Assembly: GCA_041635475.1 (NCBI GenBank)
Contig: JBFKVA010000004.1
Location: forward strand, 11,190 to 75,189
DNA length: 64,000 bases
From: GCA-020352575 sp041635475
Lineage (GTDB): Bacteria > Actinomycetota > Acidimicrobiia > Spongiisociales > JAENVV01
Direction: 5' to 3'
Positions 32,564 through 42,116 of the stretch are shown one piece after another. The notes beneath the pieces were generated by a model. The model made no database searches, was not told where the DNA came from, and worked only from the letters and a program-made list of their open reading frames with translations. Each line of letters begins with the position of its first letter. The first letter of the stretch is position 1. Made by a program: the position numbers and the translations under genes.

Positions 32564-33652
32564 ATGGCGAACCCCCCGAACTCCCCAACCCCGGTCGTGG
32601 CGTCCGACCTGCATCGGCTTCATGCCGCGAGCACCGGGACGTGGGTGGGTGTCACCATCCGATCCGAGGAGATCCCCGAGCGCATCGACGAGATCGTGAA
32701 GACCCTCGAGTCGGCCGGGCACCCGATCCTGGCAACCGGCGCCCACGATGACCGCGTCCTCGAGACGGTCCACGACCGAGGCATGATCGAGTGGATGCGG
32801 GGCGCCCACGCCGCGTGGATCGTCGCCGGCTACCCCACCGACCCCGGCCAGGACCAGGTGACCGCCTACGCGTTCCCGACGGAGCGATTCCTCGGGGGCC
32901 GACCACTCCGGCTGCCGACGTCGCCCGGGGCACTCGCCGGCGTCTATGCGATGGACACGATGACCCAGGTCGGTGCCGGGACCTGGGAGGGGGCGCGGGC
33001 GGCGGTCGACACCGCCATGACGGCGGCGGACCTCGTCGCCCACGGTGCCCGATCGGCGTACGCCGCCTGTCGTCCCCCGGGCCACCACGCCGGCCGCGAC
33101 TACTTCGGGGGGTCGTGCTACCTCAACAACGCGGCGGTGGCGGTCGAGACCCTGCGCGCAGGCGGCTTGGAGCGCATCGCCACCATCGACATCGACGCCC
33201 ATCACGGGAACGGGACCCAGGAGATCTTCTACGGACGCGACGACGTCATCACCGGCTCCGTCCACGTCGACCCGGCGGCAGGGTGGTTTCCCCACTTCGT
33301 TGGTCACGCCGACGAAGTGGGGTCCGGCAGGGGCGAGGGTCACAACCGCAATGTCCCGATCCCGCCTGGGAGCGACGACGACGCCTGGCTCGCCGGCCTG
33401 GACCGGCTCGTCGACTTCGCCGCAGGGCACCGTCCGGATGCCATCGTCGTGTCCCTCGGTGTCGATGCCGAGGTCTCGGACCCCGAGAGCCCGCTCCGTG
33501 TGACCGCGGCCGGCTTCACCGCGGCCGGCGAACGGGTAGCGTCCCTCGGGCTGCCGACCGTGTTCGTGCAGGAAGGCGGGTACGTCCTCTCCACCATCGG
33601 GGAACTCGTGGCTGCCGTGATCACCGGCTTCGACAGGAGGGTCAACCGATGA
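32564..33652 (+). CDS. Histone-deacetylase-family zinc deacetylase
   Basis: A protein of 362 residues of the arginase/deacetylase fold. His174 and His175 in PPGHHAGRDYFGG, IDIDAHHGNGTQEIFY (zinc ligands Asp and His), SLGVDAEVSD (third ligand region) and EGGYVLSTIG match class II-like bacterial deacetylases and acetylpolyamine amidohydrolases. It probably removes acetyl groups from acetylpolyamines or acyl-lysine. The start at ATG 32564 has AGGAGG 6 nt upstream. Its stop overlaps the start of the S9 peptidase gene (ATGA), so it belongs to a peptide-metabolism operon. Confidence 0.88.
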   Translation: MANPPNSPTPVVASDLHRLHAASTGTWVGVTIRSEEIPERIDEIVKTLESAGHPILATGAHDDRVLETVHDRGMIEWMRGAHAAWIVAGYPTDPGQDQVTAYAFPTERFLGGRPLRLPTSPGALAGVYAMDTMTQVGAGTWEGARAAVDTAMTAADLVAHGARSAYAACRPPGHHAGRDYFGGSCYLNNAAVAVETLRAGGLERIATIDIDAHHGNGTQEIFYGRDDVITGSVHVDPAAGWFPHFVGHADEVGSGRGEGHNRNVPIPPGSDDDAWLAGLDRLVDFAAGHRPDAIVVSLGVDAEVSDPESPLRVTAAGFTAAGERVASLGLPTVFVQEGGYVLSTIGELVAAVITGFDRRVNR

Positions 33653-35442
33653 CGGTTGGCAAGGACGAGCACCACGGCGTTCCCAGCCTCGTACGCCCCG
33701 ACGCTCCCAAGGCTGCGACCTGGAGCCTCGAGGCCATCGCCGCCGTCGAGCGACCGCACGACGCCCGGGTCTCCCCCACTGGGACGCATGTCGCCTACAT
33801 CCTCGATCGGGACACCTCCGACGTCTGGACCATCCCGGTGGCGGGAGGGCACCCACGGCGGATCACGACCGGAAGGGAGTTGGCGCCGTACTGGGAGGAC
33901 GACGCCGCCGCCTGGTCCCCAGACGGCACCGTGATCGCCTTCACGGCCGAGGGCTCAACCTTCGTCGTGCCCCTGGCCGGCGGCCTGCCTTCGAAGGTTG
34001 TCGCCGCCTCGGACCCCCAATGGCTCGACGACGCCACGCTCGTCGTCACCATCGACCGAGGCGACGAGAGCCGACTCGCCCGCGTGGACATCCACGACGG
34101 GTGGCCGGACGCCCTCACTCCCGCCGGGCAGAACGTCTCGGGTGCGTCGATCGCCGGCACCACGATCCTCTACGTCGTCCACCCGAGGGGTGACCGCAAC
34201 CGAAGCGACATATGGGTCGTCGAGGGGTCGGCCGAGCCCCGCTTCGTCGCCGGCGGACCGGGGGCCCAGGCCCGCGGACCACGCCTCTCTCCGGACGGCA
34301 CCACTGTCGCGTACGTCTCGGAGGCTCCGGGGTGGTACGAGGTCCACCTCGTCGGCCTCGACGGCTCGACCCCTCGACAGCTCACTACGGACGGGGCGGA
34401 CTTCTCGGGGCTCGCCTGGCACCCCGACGGCGCCAGGATCCTCGCGGTCCGCAGCCGGATGGGCCACGGTGACCTCGTCTCCATCGACGTCGGGACTGGT
34501 CGTGTCACCCTGCTCGGCAACGGCGGCGAGTGGGGCGCCCCGATGTGGGCCGGGGACGCCATCATCGCCACCCACGAGGATCACCGCACACCGCCGCGCC
34601 TCGTCCGGTTCGACGCCGACGGGTCTGTGACGAGCCTCACCGCCCCTCCCCCGGTCTCGATCACCGCCGCCCCCCACCGTCCCTTCGAGGAGGTCCGGTA
34701 TCGGTCACGCGACGGCCTCGAGATCCACGGATTCCTGTTCCGGCCGGCATCCCAAGGGCCCGTGCCTGCCATCGTGTACCCCCACGGGGGCCCGACCTCG
34801 GCATACGGCGACTCCTGGGATGGCCACGCCCAGTACTTCATCGACAAGGGATATGCCTGGTTCGCCGTCAACTTCCGGGGAAGCACCGGCTATGGCCGCG
34901 GTTTTGAGCGAGCCAACCATGGCGTCTGGGGGATAGCCGACACCGAAGACTGTCTCGCCGCCGCCGACCACCTGGCGACGCTGGACTGGATCGACGCTCG
35001 TCGGATTGGCATCTTCGGGGCGAGCTACGGCTCCTACATGGCGCTCGCCGCCCTCACCCGAGACCCGGGTCGGTTCGCCTGTGGGGTGGCCAAGTACGGT
35101 GACTCCGACATTGCCACGTCGTGGGCACAGGGCGACCGGGGGGGTCGGGAGGACCTCGAGCGGATGATGGGGACCCCCGCCGAGAACCCGTCCGGTTACC
35201 GGGCCGGGTCGCCCCTCTGGGAGGTCGATCGGATCACAAGCCCGATCCTCGTCGCCCACGGCGAACGTGACGAGCGGGTTCACCCGGACCAGTCGGCCCA
35301 GCTCGTCGACGAACTCCGGCGTCTCGGCAAGAGGTTCGAGTACGTCACATACCCGACCGAGGGCCACGGGCTCCTCCGGGCGGAGCCCCAGGTCCACTTC
35401 TACCGCCGGTTGGAGCGGTTCCTCGACTGGTACCTCATGTGA
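33649..35442 (+). CDS. S9-family prolyl oligopeptidase (acylaminoacyl/dipeptidyl peptidase type)
   Basis: A serine peptidase of 597 residues. Residues 30-330 form a beta-propeller with repeated WSPDG, LSPDG and WHPDG blades. The alpha/beta-hydrolase domain has HGGPTSAYGDSWDGHAQYF, nucleophile Ser in IFGASYGSYMALA, Asp in AHGERDERVHPDQ and His in YPTEGHGLLR. The propeller limits substrates to short peptides. It is translationally coupled to the deacetylase before it and the P1 peptidase after it (both 4-nt overlaps). The start at ATG 33649 has AGGAGG about 7 nt upstream. Confidence 0.92.
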   Translation: MTVGKDEHHGVPSLVRPDAPKAATWSLEAIAAVERPHDARVSPTGTHVAYILDRDTSDVWTIPVAGGHPRRITTGRELAPYWEDDAAAWSPDGTVIAFTAEGSTFVVPLAGGLPSKVVAASDPQWLDDATLVVTIDRGDESRLARVDIHDGWPDALTPAGQNVSGASIAGTTILYVVHPRGDRNRSDIWVVEGSAEPRFVAGGPGAQARGPRLSPDGTTVAYVSEAPGWYEVHLVGLDGSTPRQLTTDGADFSGLAWHPDGARILAVRSRMGHGDLVSIDVGTGRVTLLGNGGEWGAPMWAGDAIIATHEDHRTPPRLVRFDADGSVTSLTAPPPVSITAAPHRPFEEVRYRSRDGLEIHGFLFRPASQGPVPAIVYPHGGPTSAYGDSWDGHAQYFIDKGYAWFAVNFRGSTGYGRGFERANHGVWGIADTEDCLAAADHLATLDWIDARRIGIFGASYGSYMALAALTRDPGRFACGVAKYGDSDIATSWAQGDRGGREDLERMMGTPAENPSGYRAGSPLWEVDRITSPILVAHGERDERVHPDQSAQLVDELRRLGKRFEYVTYPTEGHGLLRAEPQVHFYRRLERFLDWYLM

Positions 35443-36503
35443 GACGACGGCTCCGTGACCTCGGCGTCGTCATCGGGGAGTTCCCTCCCGGGCCCCTCAA
35501 CGCCATCACCGACGTCCCCGGGGTCTGGGTCGGACACACCACCGTGATCCGGGACTCCCCGACCGTTGTCCGCAGCGGTGTGACCATGGTCGTTCCCCGC
35601 GAAGGCGGGATCTGGTCCAACTACGCCTACTGCGGGATCGAGGCCCTCAACGGCAACGGCGAGATGACAGGGATACCGTGGATAGAAGAGTCAGGGATGC
35701 TCGGGTCCCCGATCGCCATCACGAACACCCACCAGGTCGGGATGGTGCGGGACGCCATGGTCCGCCATGCCGCAGAGATGAACCTCGACCGGGACTTCAT
35801 CCTGCCGGTGGTGGCCGAGACCTGGGACGGACACCTGAACGACGCCGAGTCCTTCCCCCTCGGGGAGGCAGACGCCATCGCCGCCATCACGTCCGCCCGA
35901 GCCGGGCCGGTGGCCGAAGGCAACGTGGGCGGCGGGACCGGGATGATCTGCCACGAGTTCAAGGGAGGGATCGGTACATCGTCCCGGGTGGTCGAGACGG
36001 GGTCCATCAGCGCCACGCTCGGCGTCCTCGTCCAGGCGAACCACGGGCGTCGGGGCGACTTCCGCGTCAACGGACTCCCGGTCGGCCACGCCGTCGGGTT
36101 CGACGTCGCCCCCTCCGCCTGGGAGGGCGGGACCGGCGAGGCGTCGGGTTCGATCATCGTCGTCATCGCCACCGACGCCCCGCTCCTGGCCGACCAGTGT
36201 CGCCGCCTGGCGAAGCGGGCGACGGTCGGTCTCGCCCGGTCGGGTGGGTTCGGGCACAACTCGAGCGGGGACATCTTCATCGCCTTCGCAACCGGCAACG
36301 ACCTGCGTAGGGACGAACCGGTCCGGACCGTCCGGACGCTCGACCACGAGCTCCTCACACCCCTCTTTCGCGCCACGGCGGAGGCCGTCGAGGAGGCGGT
36401 CACCAACGCCCTCTGCGCCGCCGAGACGATGACCGGGTACCGGGGTCGGACCGCTTTCGCGCTCCCGCACGAGGCCGTCGAACGTTTCGTCCGGATGGGC
36501 TGA
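35439..36503 (+). CDS. P1-family (DmpA-like) aminopeptidase
   Basis: A protein of 354 residues of the N-terminal nucleophile family that includes DmpA (L-aminopeptidase/D-esterase) and beta-peptidyl aminopeptidases. ITDVPGVWVGHTTVI, GNVGGGTGMICHEFKGG and IGTSSRVV are diagnostic; the precursor normally cleaves itself before the Thr/Ser of the last motif to make two chains. It would trim unusual or D-residue peptides. The start at GTG 35439 overlaps the S9 peptidase stop (GTGA). An ABC peptide-importer gene set follows after 99 nt. Confidence 0.9.
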   Translation: MRRRLRDLGVVIGEFPPGPLNAITDVPGVWVGHTTVIRDSPTVVRSGVTMVVPREGGIWSNYAYCGIEALNGNGEMTGIPWIEESGMLGSPIAITNTHQVGMVRDAMVRHAAEMNLDRDFILPVVAETWDGHLNDAESFPLGEADAIAAITSARAGPVAEGNVGGGTGMICHEFKGGIGTSSRVVETGSISATLGVLVQANHGRRGDFRVNGLPVGHAVGFDVAPSAWEGGTGEASGSIIVVIATDAPLLADQCRRLAKRATVGLARSGGFGHNSSGDIFIAFATGNDLRRDEPVRTVRTLDHELLTPLFRATAEAVEEAVTNALCAAETMTGYRGRTAFALPHEAVERFVRMG

Positions 36504-36602
36504 GGACCACCCCCAAACCGCGTTCCGAACAACCTCCACGTTTGGCGCCCATCGCGTCGTAGGAAGCTCTACATTCACGGGGTTACACACCCGGAGGACC
36601 AC

Positions 36603-38357
36603 GTGAAGCGCATCGTCGCACTGCTCGCCGTCATGCTGATGGCGACGCTGCTTGCCCCAACGGCCGTTGCCCAAGAGGACGACAGAGTCGTCCTGCGGAT
36701 CGGCCTCACCCAGGACTGGGAGACCCTCAACCCCGTCGTTGGGTTCGCCGTGAGCGAGTACGAGATCTGGAACATCCACTACGCCACCCTCACGGACAAG
36801 GCGGCTGCGGACTTCGCGACCATCCCGGGCCTCGCCGAGTCCTGGGTCGCCTCCAACGGGGGCCTCACCTACACGTACACGCTTCGCGAGGGTCTCAGGT
36901 GGTCCGACGGCGAGCCTCTCACTGCCGAGGACGTCGCCTGGAACATCAACACGGCCGTCGAACAGGAGTGGGACAACATGATCGCGACCGTGGGGAACCT
37001 CACGGCGGTCGTGGTCGACGAGCGGACGGTCGAGATCACCTCGTCGGTGCCCGATCCGAAGCTCCCGGCCATGGACGCGTACCTCGTGCCCAAGCACATC
37101 TGGGAGCCAGTTGCGGTCGACTACGACGGCACCGCAGAGTACGACGGGCTGAGCGGGGTCGGGAGTGGTCCGTTCGTCATCACCGAGTTCAACCCGGGCC
37201 AGTCGGTGATCATGGACGTCAATCCCAACTACTGGGGCTGGCATGGTGAGGAACCGGTCATCGACCAGCTCGTGTTCCAGTACTTCTCGAACCCGGACGC
37301 CATGGTGGCGGCCCTCCAGCAGAACGAACTCGACGCCATCCATGGCTTCCCGGCCAGCTCCGCCGAGGCACTCGAGGCCGACCCCGACATCGTGGTCGTC
37401 GCCGGCAAGCAGGGTGGGTTCGACGAGATCGCCATCAACGGTGGCGCTGCCGAAGGCCAGCCCCATCCCGCCCTCCTCGACCTCGAGGTGCGCAAGGCGA
37501 TCAGCCATGCCATCGACCGGGCCGGCGCGATCGAGGACCTCTGGTTCGGCTTGGCGTCCCCGCTCGAGGTCATGAGCCCGGCCGCCGACACCGACAAGTG
37601 GTTGCCCGAGATCCCGGCCGACAAGCGGTTCGACTACGACGTTGCCAAGGCGAACCAGATACTCGACGACGCCGGCTACGTCGACTCCGACGGCGACGGC
37701 ATCCGAGAGATGCCCGACGGCACGAACCCGCTCATCTTGCGCCACGCGGTGAACACCGACGGTGACCAGGCGGCGGCCATCGCCGACCTCTTCGTCGGCT
37801 GGATGGCCGACATCGGGATCGGTGTGGAGCTCTCGTCCTACGACCAGGACGCCCTCTTCGGCGTCATCGTGGACGGCACCTACGACACGTTCTTCTGGGG
37901 TTGGGTGCCGTTCGCCGACCCCGACCCGATGCTGTCCTACTTCACCGAGGCCGAGCTGGCGAACTGGAACGACGCCAACTGGTGGGACCCGGCGTACGAG
38001 GAGCTCTACCTCGCCCAGAAGTCCGAGCTCGACCCGGACCGTCGCGTCGAGATCGTCCACGAGATGCTCACTCTCTTCCACGACGCCGCCATCTACATCC
38101 CGATGTGGCTGGGGCCGGACCTGCAGGCCTACCGCACCGACACGTTCGAGGGCTGGGTCCAACAGCCGGCCGAGGTCGGCCCGGTCATGTTCTCGAACTC
38201 GTCGCCGAGCTACGCGCTCCTGCGGCCCGTGGGCGGCGCTACCGCCAATGCGACCGACACGAACTGGCTCCTCTTCGGAGGAATCGCGGTCGTGGTCGTC
38301 GCGGGTGGGGTTCTCATCGCGATGCGACGCCGGTCCACGGCCGACGAGCGGGAGTAG
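36603..38357 (+). CDS. Peptide ABC transporter substrate-binding protein (family 5)
   Basis: A protein of 584 residues. The signal peptide is about residues 1-23 (cleavage after AVA). A mature family-5 solute-binding domain follows (WETLNPVVGF, the peptide-binding region LREGLRWSDGEPLTAEDVAW), with a calcium-loop-like DSDGDGI segment in the middle. Unusually for this family, the C-terminus carries a transmembrane helix (about residues 553-575) and a basic tail, so it is anchored at the C-terminus rather than by a lipid. The start is GTG 36603 with GGAGG 5 nt upstream. The permease and ATPase genes follow. Confidence 0.92.
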   Translation: MKRIVALLAVMLMATLLAPTAVAQEDDRVVLRIGLTQDWETLNPVVGFAVSEYEIWNIHYATLTDKAAADFATIPGLAESWVASNGGLTYTYTLREGLRWSDGEPLTAEDVAWNINTAVEQEWDNMIATVGNLTAVVVDERTVEITSSVPDPKLPAMDAYLVPKHIWEPVAVDYDGTAEYDGLSGVGSGPFVITEFNPGQSVIMDVNPNYWGWHGEEPVIDQLVFQYFSNPDAMVAALQQNELDAIHGFPASSAEALEADPDIVVVAGKQGGFDEIAINGGAAEGQPHPALLDLEVRKAISHAIDRAGAIEDLWFGLASPLEVMSPAADTDKWLPEIPADKRFDYDVAKANQILDDAGYVDSDGDGIREMPDGTNPLILRHAVNTDGDQAAAIADLFVGWMADIGIGVELSSYDQDALFGVIVDGTYDTFFWGWVPFADPDPMLSYFTEAELANWNDANWWDPAYEELYLAQKSELDPDRRVEIVHEMLTLFHDAAIYIPMWLGPDLQAYRTDTFEGWVQQPAEVGPVMFSNSSPSYALLRPVGGATANATDTNWLLFGGIAVVVVAGGVLIAMRRRSTADERE

Positions 38358-38396
38358 CCGCTGACGATCGACCGGAGGCGGGGGCGGGGATGGTTC

Positions 38397-39350
38397 GTGG
38401 GCCGCAAGGTCCTCGGGTCCATCCTCACCCTCGCCTTCGTCCTCGTCTTCAACTTCTTCCTCTTCCGCGTCGTCCAGACCGATCCCATCGGGTCCCTCTT
38501 TCGGGGCAGGAACGTGCCGGCGGAGAAGATCGCCGACCTCCGGGAGAAGTTCGGGCTTGACGAGCCGATCGGGACGCAGTTCGTGTTCTACGTGCGCGAG
38601 ACCGCCCAGCTCAACCTGGGGATCTCATACCAGAGCCGCCAGCCGGTCTGGGATGAGATCGCACGTCGGATCCCGGCCACCGTGGTCCTCGTGGGGGTCT
38701 CGGCGATCCTGTCGGCGGTGATCGGGACGATCGGGGGCATCGTGGCCGCATGGCGACGGAACTCACTCCGTGACCACGCCATCACGTCCTCGACAATGGT
38801 CTTCTACTCGATGCCGGACTTCTGGTTGGGAATGATCCTCCTCCTGGGCTTTGCGGTGGTCCTCGGGTGGTTCCCGGTGGGGGGCATGATCTCGGCGGGC
38901 TCGAATGCGACCGGGATCGCCTGGCTCCTCGACTACCTCCACCACCTCTTCCTGCCGGCCCTCACCCTGACACTGGCCTACCTGGGTGAGTACGCGCTCG
39001 TCGCCCGCAGCTCCCTCCTCGATGTCATGGGGGAGGACTACCTCACGGTGGCTCGGGCGAAGGGCCTGCGCGATGTGATCGTGCGGCGAAAACACGCCGT
39101 GCCCAACGCCCTCCTGCCGGTCGTGACCCTGACGGCGATCAACTTCGGCTTCGTCCTCTCGGGAGCGATCGCCGTCGAGACCGTGTTCTCGTGGCCGGGC
39201 CTCGGCAAGGCCACCGCTGACGCCATCCGCGGCCCTGATCTCCCAATGCTCCAGGGCATGTTCCTCCTCTTCAGTGCCGCAGTCATCGTCTTCAACCTGC
39301 TCGCCGACATCGCCTACGCCTGGCTCGATCCCCGGGTGGAGAAGGAATGA
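38397..39350 (+). CDS. Peptide ABC transporter permease 1 (DppB/OppB type)
   Basis: A protein of 317 residues with about six transmembrane helices and the binding-protein-dependent permease motif LTVARAKGLRDVIVRRKHAV (EAA loop) near residue 220. It forms the membrane channel with the second permease. The start is GTG 38397; an upstream in-frame CTG at 38361 would extend the cytoplasmic N-terminus by 12 residues and cannot be excluded, since GGAGG lies between them. It overlaps the next gene by 4 nt. Confidence 0.9.
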   Translation: MGRKVLGSILTLAFVLVFNFFLFRVVQTDPIGSLFRGRNVPAEKIADLREKFGLDEPIGTQFVFYVRETAQLNLGISYQSRQPVWDEIARRIPATVVLVGVSAILSAVIGTIGGIVAAWRRNSLRDHAITSSTMVFYSMPDFWLGMILLLGFAVVLGWFPVGGMISAGSNATGIAWLLDYLHHLFLPALTLTLAYLGEYALVARSSLLDVMGEDYLTVARAKGLRDVIVRRKHAVPNALLPVVTLTAINFGFVLSGAIAVETVFSWPGLGKATADAIRGPDLPMLQGMFLLFSAAVIVFNLLADIAYAWLDPRVEKE

Positions 39351-40237
39351 GCCTCGCCATGCAGCGGCGGCGGGCAACCGCCAGGCGGATCTGGGCCCAG
39401 TTCCGGGGTTCGCGCCAGGGGATGATCGGTCTCGTCGTGCTCGTCGTCTTCGCCCTCGTGGCCGTGGCCGCTCCCCTGCTCGCCGACATCGCCGAGCTGA
39501 ACCCGGTCCGTGCCCGCGCGGCCGGCAACCCCCAATGGGCTTCGCCGGGCGAGTTCGGCCCGCTCGGGACCGACCACCTCCGCCGGTCGGTGTGGGCGCA
39601 ATTCGTGTGGGGGTCGCGGGTGAGCCTCTTCGTGGGCCTGGCCGCGACGATCCTCACGATCTTCATCGGCTCGGTCATCGGCATCCTGTCGGGCTTCATC
39701 GGAGGGAAGGTGGATGCGGCCCTCATGCGGATCACCGAGTGGTTCCTCGTCATCCCGTTCCTCCCCCTGGCGATCGTGCTCGCGTCGGTGCTCGGCCGCA
39801 GCGTGTGGAACATCATCTTCGTGATCGGCATCACCTCCTGGCCCTCGACGGCGCGGCTCGTCAGGGCACAGGTCCTCACCGTCAAACAACGGCTCTTCGT
39901 CGACCGTGCCCGGTCGCTCGGCGCCGGTCCTGGTCACCTCATCACCCGCCACATCCTTCCCAACGTGAGCGGCCTCATCCTCGCCAACGCCACCCTCGCC
40001 GTCCCGATCGCCATCCTCACCGAGACGACGTTGGCCTTCCTCGGCCTCGGCGACCCGTCGTCGGCCTCGTGGGGGAAGACCCTCGAGGAGGCCTTCGTCA
40101 ACGGCGCCATCGTGCGCAACGCCTGGTGGTACTTCCTCCCGGCAGGGATCGGGATCCTGGTCGTCGTGCTCGCCTTCACACTCATTGGAAGGACGATGGA
40201 GGAGATCGCCGATCCCCGGATGAGTCGTCGCCGATGA
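39347..40237 (+). CDS. Peptide ABC transporter permease 2 (DppC/OppC type)
   Basis: A protein of 296 residues with about six transmembrane helices. The OppC-type N-terminal cytoplasmic tail precedes helix 1 (IGLVVLVVFALVAVAAPLLA), LGTDHLRRSVWAQFVWGSRV is the family signature, and VDRARSLGAGPGHLITRHIL is the EAA loop. It pairs with the DppB-type permease upstream. The start at ATG 39347 overlaps the preceding stop by 4 nt, and its stop overlaps the next start by 4 nt. Confidence 0.91.
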   Translation: MSLAMQRRRATARRIWAQFRGSRQGMIGLVVLVVFALVAVAAPLLADIAELNPVRARAAGNPQWASPGEFGPLGTDHLRRSVWAQFVWGSRVSLFVGLAATILTIFIGSVIGILSGFIGGKVDAALMRITEWFLVIPFLPLAIVLASVLGRSVWNIIFVIGITSWPSTARLVRAQVLTVKQRLFVDRARSLGAGPGHLITRHILPNVSGLILANATLAVPIAILTETTLAFLGLGDPSSASWGKTLEEAFVNGAIVRNAWWYFLPAGIGILVVVLAFTLIGRTMEEIADPRMSRRR

Positions 40238-41190
40238 CCATGCTCTCGGTGCACGACCTGTCCATCACCTACCGAACCCGGTCCGGACCCCTCCCGGCCG
40301 TGCGGGGGGTCGGCTTCGACCTCGAGCGGGGTGGGTCGCTCGGCCTCGCCGGTGAGTCCGGGTGTGGGAAGTCGACGCTGGCCAACGCCCTGCTCCGGCT
40401 GCTCCCAGCGGAGACCGAGGTGACCGGGGAGATCGTCATGGCCGGCCAGGACGTACTCGGGCTCAGCCCCGGGGGGCTCCGGGCCGCCCGCTGGACGACC
40501 GGCGCCATCGTCTTCCAGGGGGCACTCCACGCCCTCAACCCGGTCCAGACGGTCGGACGCCAGGTCGCCGAACCGATGCTCGTCCACTCGACGGTCCCGT
40601 CTGGGGACGCCGCCCGCGCCCGAACCGGGGAACTGCTCGAACGGGTCGGCCTCCCGGCCGACCGCGCCGACTCCTACCCCCATCAGCTCTCCGGCGGGCA
40701 GCGCCAGCGGGTCCTCATCGCCATGGCCCTCGCCTGCGACCCCCAGCTCCTCATCGCCGATGAGCCAACGACGGCGCTCGACCTCATGGTGCAGGCCCAG
40801 GTGCTCTCACTCATCGAGGACCTCCGAAGGGACCAGGACCTCACGCTCATCTTCATCACCCACGACCTGTCGGTGCTGACGTACGTCTGCGACGACATCG
40901 CTGTCATGTACGCCGGGCGCATCGTGGAGCGGGGCCCGAGCTTCGAGGTCTTCGAGCGCGGGGCACATCCGTACACGAGGGCACTCTCGGCGGCGTTCCC
41001 CACCATCGGCGACCCGGCGTCGCGCATGTCCCCGGCGGGACTGGGCGGCGATCCCCCGACCCCCGGCAACCTGCCGCCCGGATGCCCGTTCCACCCCCGC
41101 TGTCCCCTGGCGGAGCCACGGTGCCGCGAGGAGGAGCCGCCGTTGCGGGAGTCGGGACCCGGTCGGAGGGCGGCATGCATCCTCGTGTGA
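40234..41190 (+). CDS. Peptide ABC transporter ATPase 1 (DppD/OppD type)
   Basis: A protein of 318 residues. Walker A is GESGCGKS, the signature is LSGGQRQR, Walker B is LLIADEPTTALD, and the switch histidine is in FITHDLS. The C-terminal oligopeptide-transporter extension carries the cysteine motif CPFHPRCPLAEPRC, which in DppD/OppD proteins is linked to an Fe-S cluster. The Q-loop reads FQGALHALNP, where FQDP is usual. It drives uptake together with the second ATPase. Confidence 0.92.
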   Translation: MTMLSVHDLSITYRTRSGPLPAVRGVGFDLERGGSLGLAGESGCGKSTLANALLRLLPAETEVTGEIVMAGQDVLGLSPGGLRAARWTTGAIVFQGALHALNPVQTVGRQVAEPMLVHSTVPSGDAARARTGELLERVGLPADRADSYPHQLSGGQRQRVLIAMALACDPQLLIADEPTTALDLMVQAQVLSLIEDLRRDQDLTLIFITHDLSVLTYVCDDIAVMYAGRIVERGPSFEVFERGAHPYTRALSAAFPTIGDPASRMSPAGLGGDPPTPGNLPPGCPFHPRCPLAEPRCREEEPPLRESGPGRRAACILV

Positions 41191-42116
41191 GTCCACTCGT
41201 CGAGGTCCGCGACGTGGCCGTCCACTTCGGACCATCCCGGGCCGTGGACGGCGTCTCGCTCGTCGTGCACCCCGGTGAGGTCCTGGCCCTCGTGGGCGAG
41301 TCGGGATCCGGCAAGACGACGCTCATTCGAGCCATCCAGGGACTGCAGGCCCTCAGCGGCGGCACGATCGACTTCGCCGACGGCTCCGACGACGTCCAGA
41401 TGATCTTCCAGGATCCCACCGGCGCCCTCAACCCGAGGCAGACGATCTACGAGGTCGTGGCCGAGGGACTACGGATCAGGAAGCGACCAGAGGGCGAACT
41501 CGAACGGGTTTCGGAAGCGCTCTCCAGCGCCGGTCTCCGCCCGCCCGATACGTTCTTCGGCCGGTACCCGCACGAGGTGTCGGGGGGGCAGCGCCAGCGG
41601 GTGGTCATCGCCGGCGCCATGGTCATGAACCCGCGGCTCCTCCTGGCAGACGAACCAGTGGCGAGCCTCGACGCGTCCATCCGCGGTGAGATCCTCGCTC
41701 TCATGCGGAACCTCGTCGACGAGACGGCCCTCTCCATCCTCGTGGTCACCCATGACCTCGGCCTCGCCTGGAACATCGCCGACCGGGTCGCGGTGATGTA
41801 CCTCGGACGGGTCGTGGAGACCGGGCCGACCGACGAGATCCTCGACAACCCCCGCCATCCCTACACGATCGCGCTGCTCTCTGTCGTCCCCGAGACCAAG
41901 GAGATGGAGCAGCAGATCCTCACCGGCGAGATCCCCGACTCCACCCGGATCCCCAACGGGTGCCGGTTCCATCCCCGGTGCCCGCTGCTCCGGTCAGGGA
42001 CGCTCCCTGACCCGATCGCGAAGCGGTGCGTCTCGGACGACCCCGGTCCGCTCCCCCCGGTGGCTGGGTCGGCGGTGGCGTGCTGGGCCTCGGATCAGGC
42101 GCTCGCCCCCGAGTAG
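41175..42116 (+). CDS. Peptide ABC transporter ATPase 2 (DppF/OppF type)
   Basis: A protein of 313 residues. Walker A is GESGSGKT, the Q-loop is FQDPTGALNPRQT, the signature is VSGGQRQR, Walker B is LLLADEPVASLD and the switch is VVTHDLG. The C-terminal extension has NGCRFHPRCPL. The start ATG 41175 has GGAGGG 5 nt upstream and overlaps the previous gene by 16 nt; GTG 41187 (GTGA overlap) is the alternative. It is the last gene of the peptide operon and overlaps the convergent ABC-2 permease gene by 22 nt. Confidence 0.91.
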   Translation: MHPRVSPLVEVRDVAVHFGPSRAVDGVSLVVHPGEVLALVGESGSGKTTLIRAIQGLQALSGGTIDFADGSDDVQMIFQDPTGALNPRQTIYEVVAEGLRIRKRPEGELERVSEALSSAGLRPPDTFFGRYPHEVSGGQRQRVVIAGAMVMNPRLLLADEPVASLDASIRGEILALMRNLVDETALSILVVTHDLGLAWNIADRVAVMYLGRVVETGPTDEILDNPRHPYTIALLSVVPETKEMEQQILTGEIPDSTRIPNGCRFHPRCPLLRSGTLPDPIAKRCVSDDPGPLPPVAGSAVACWASDQALAPE

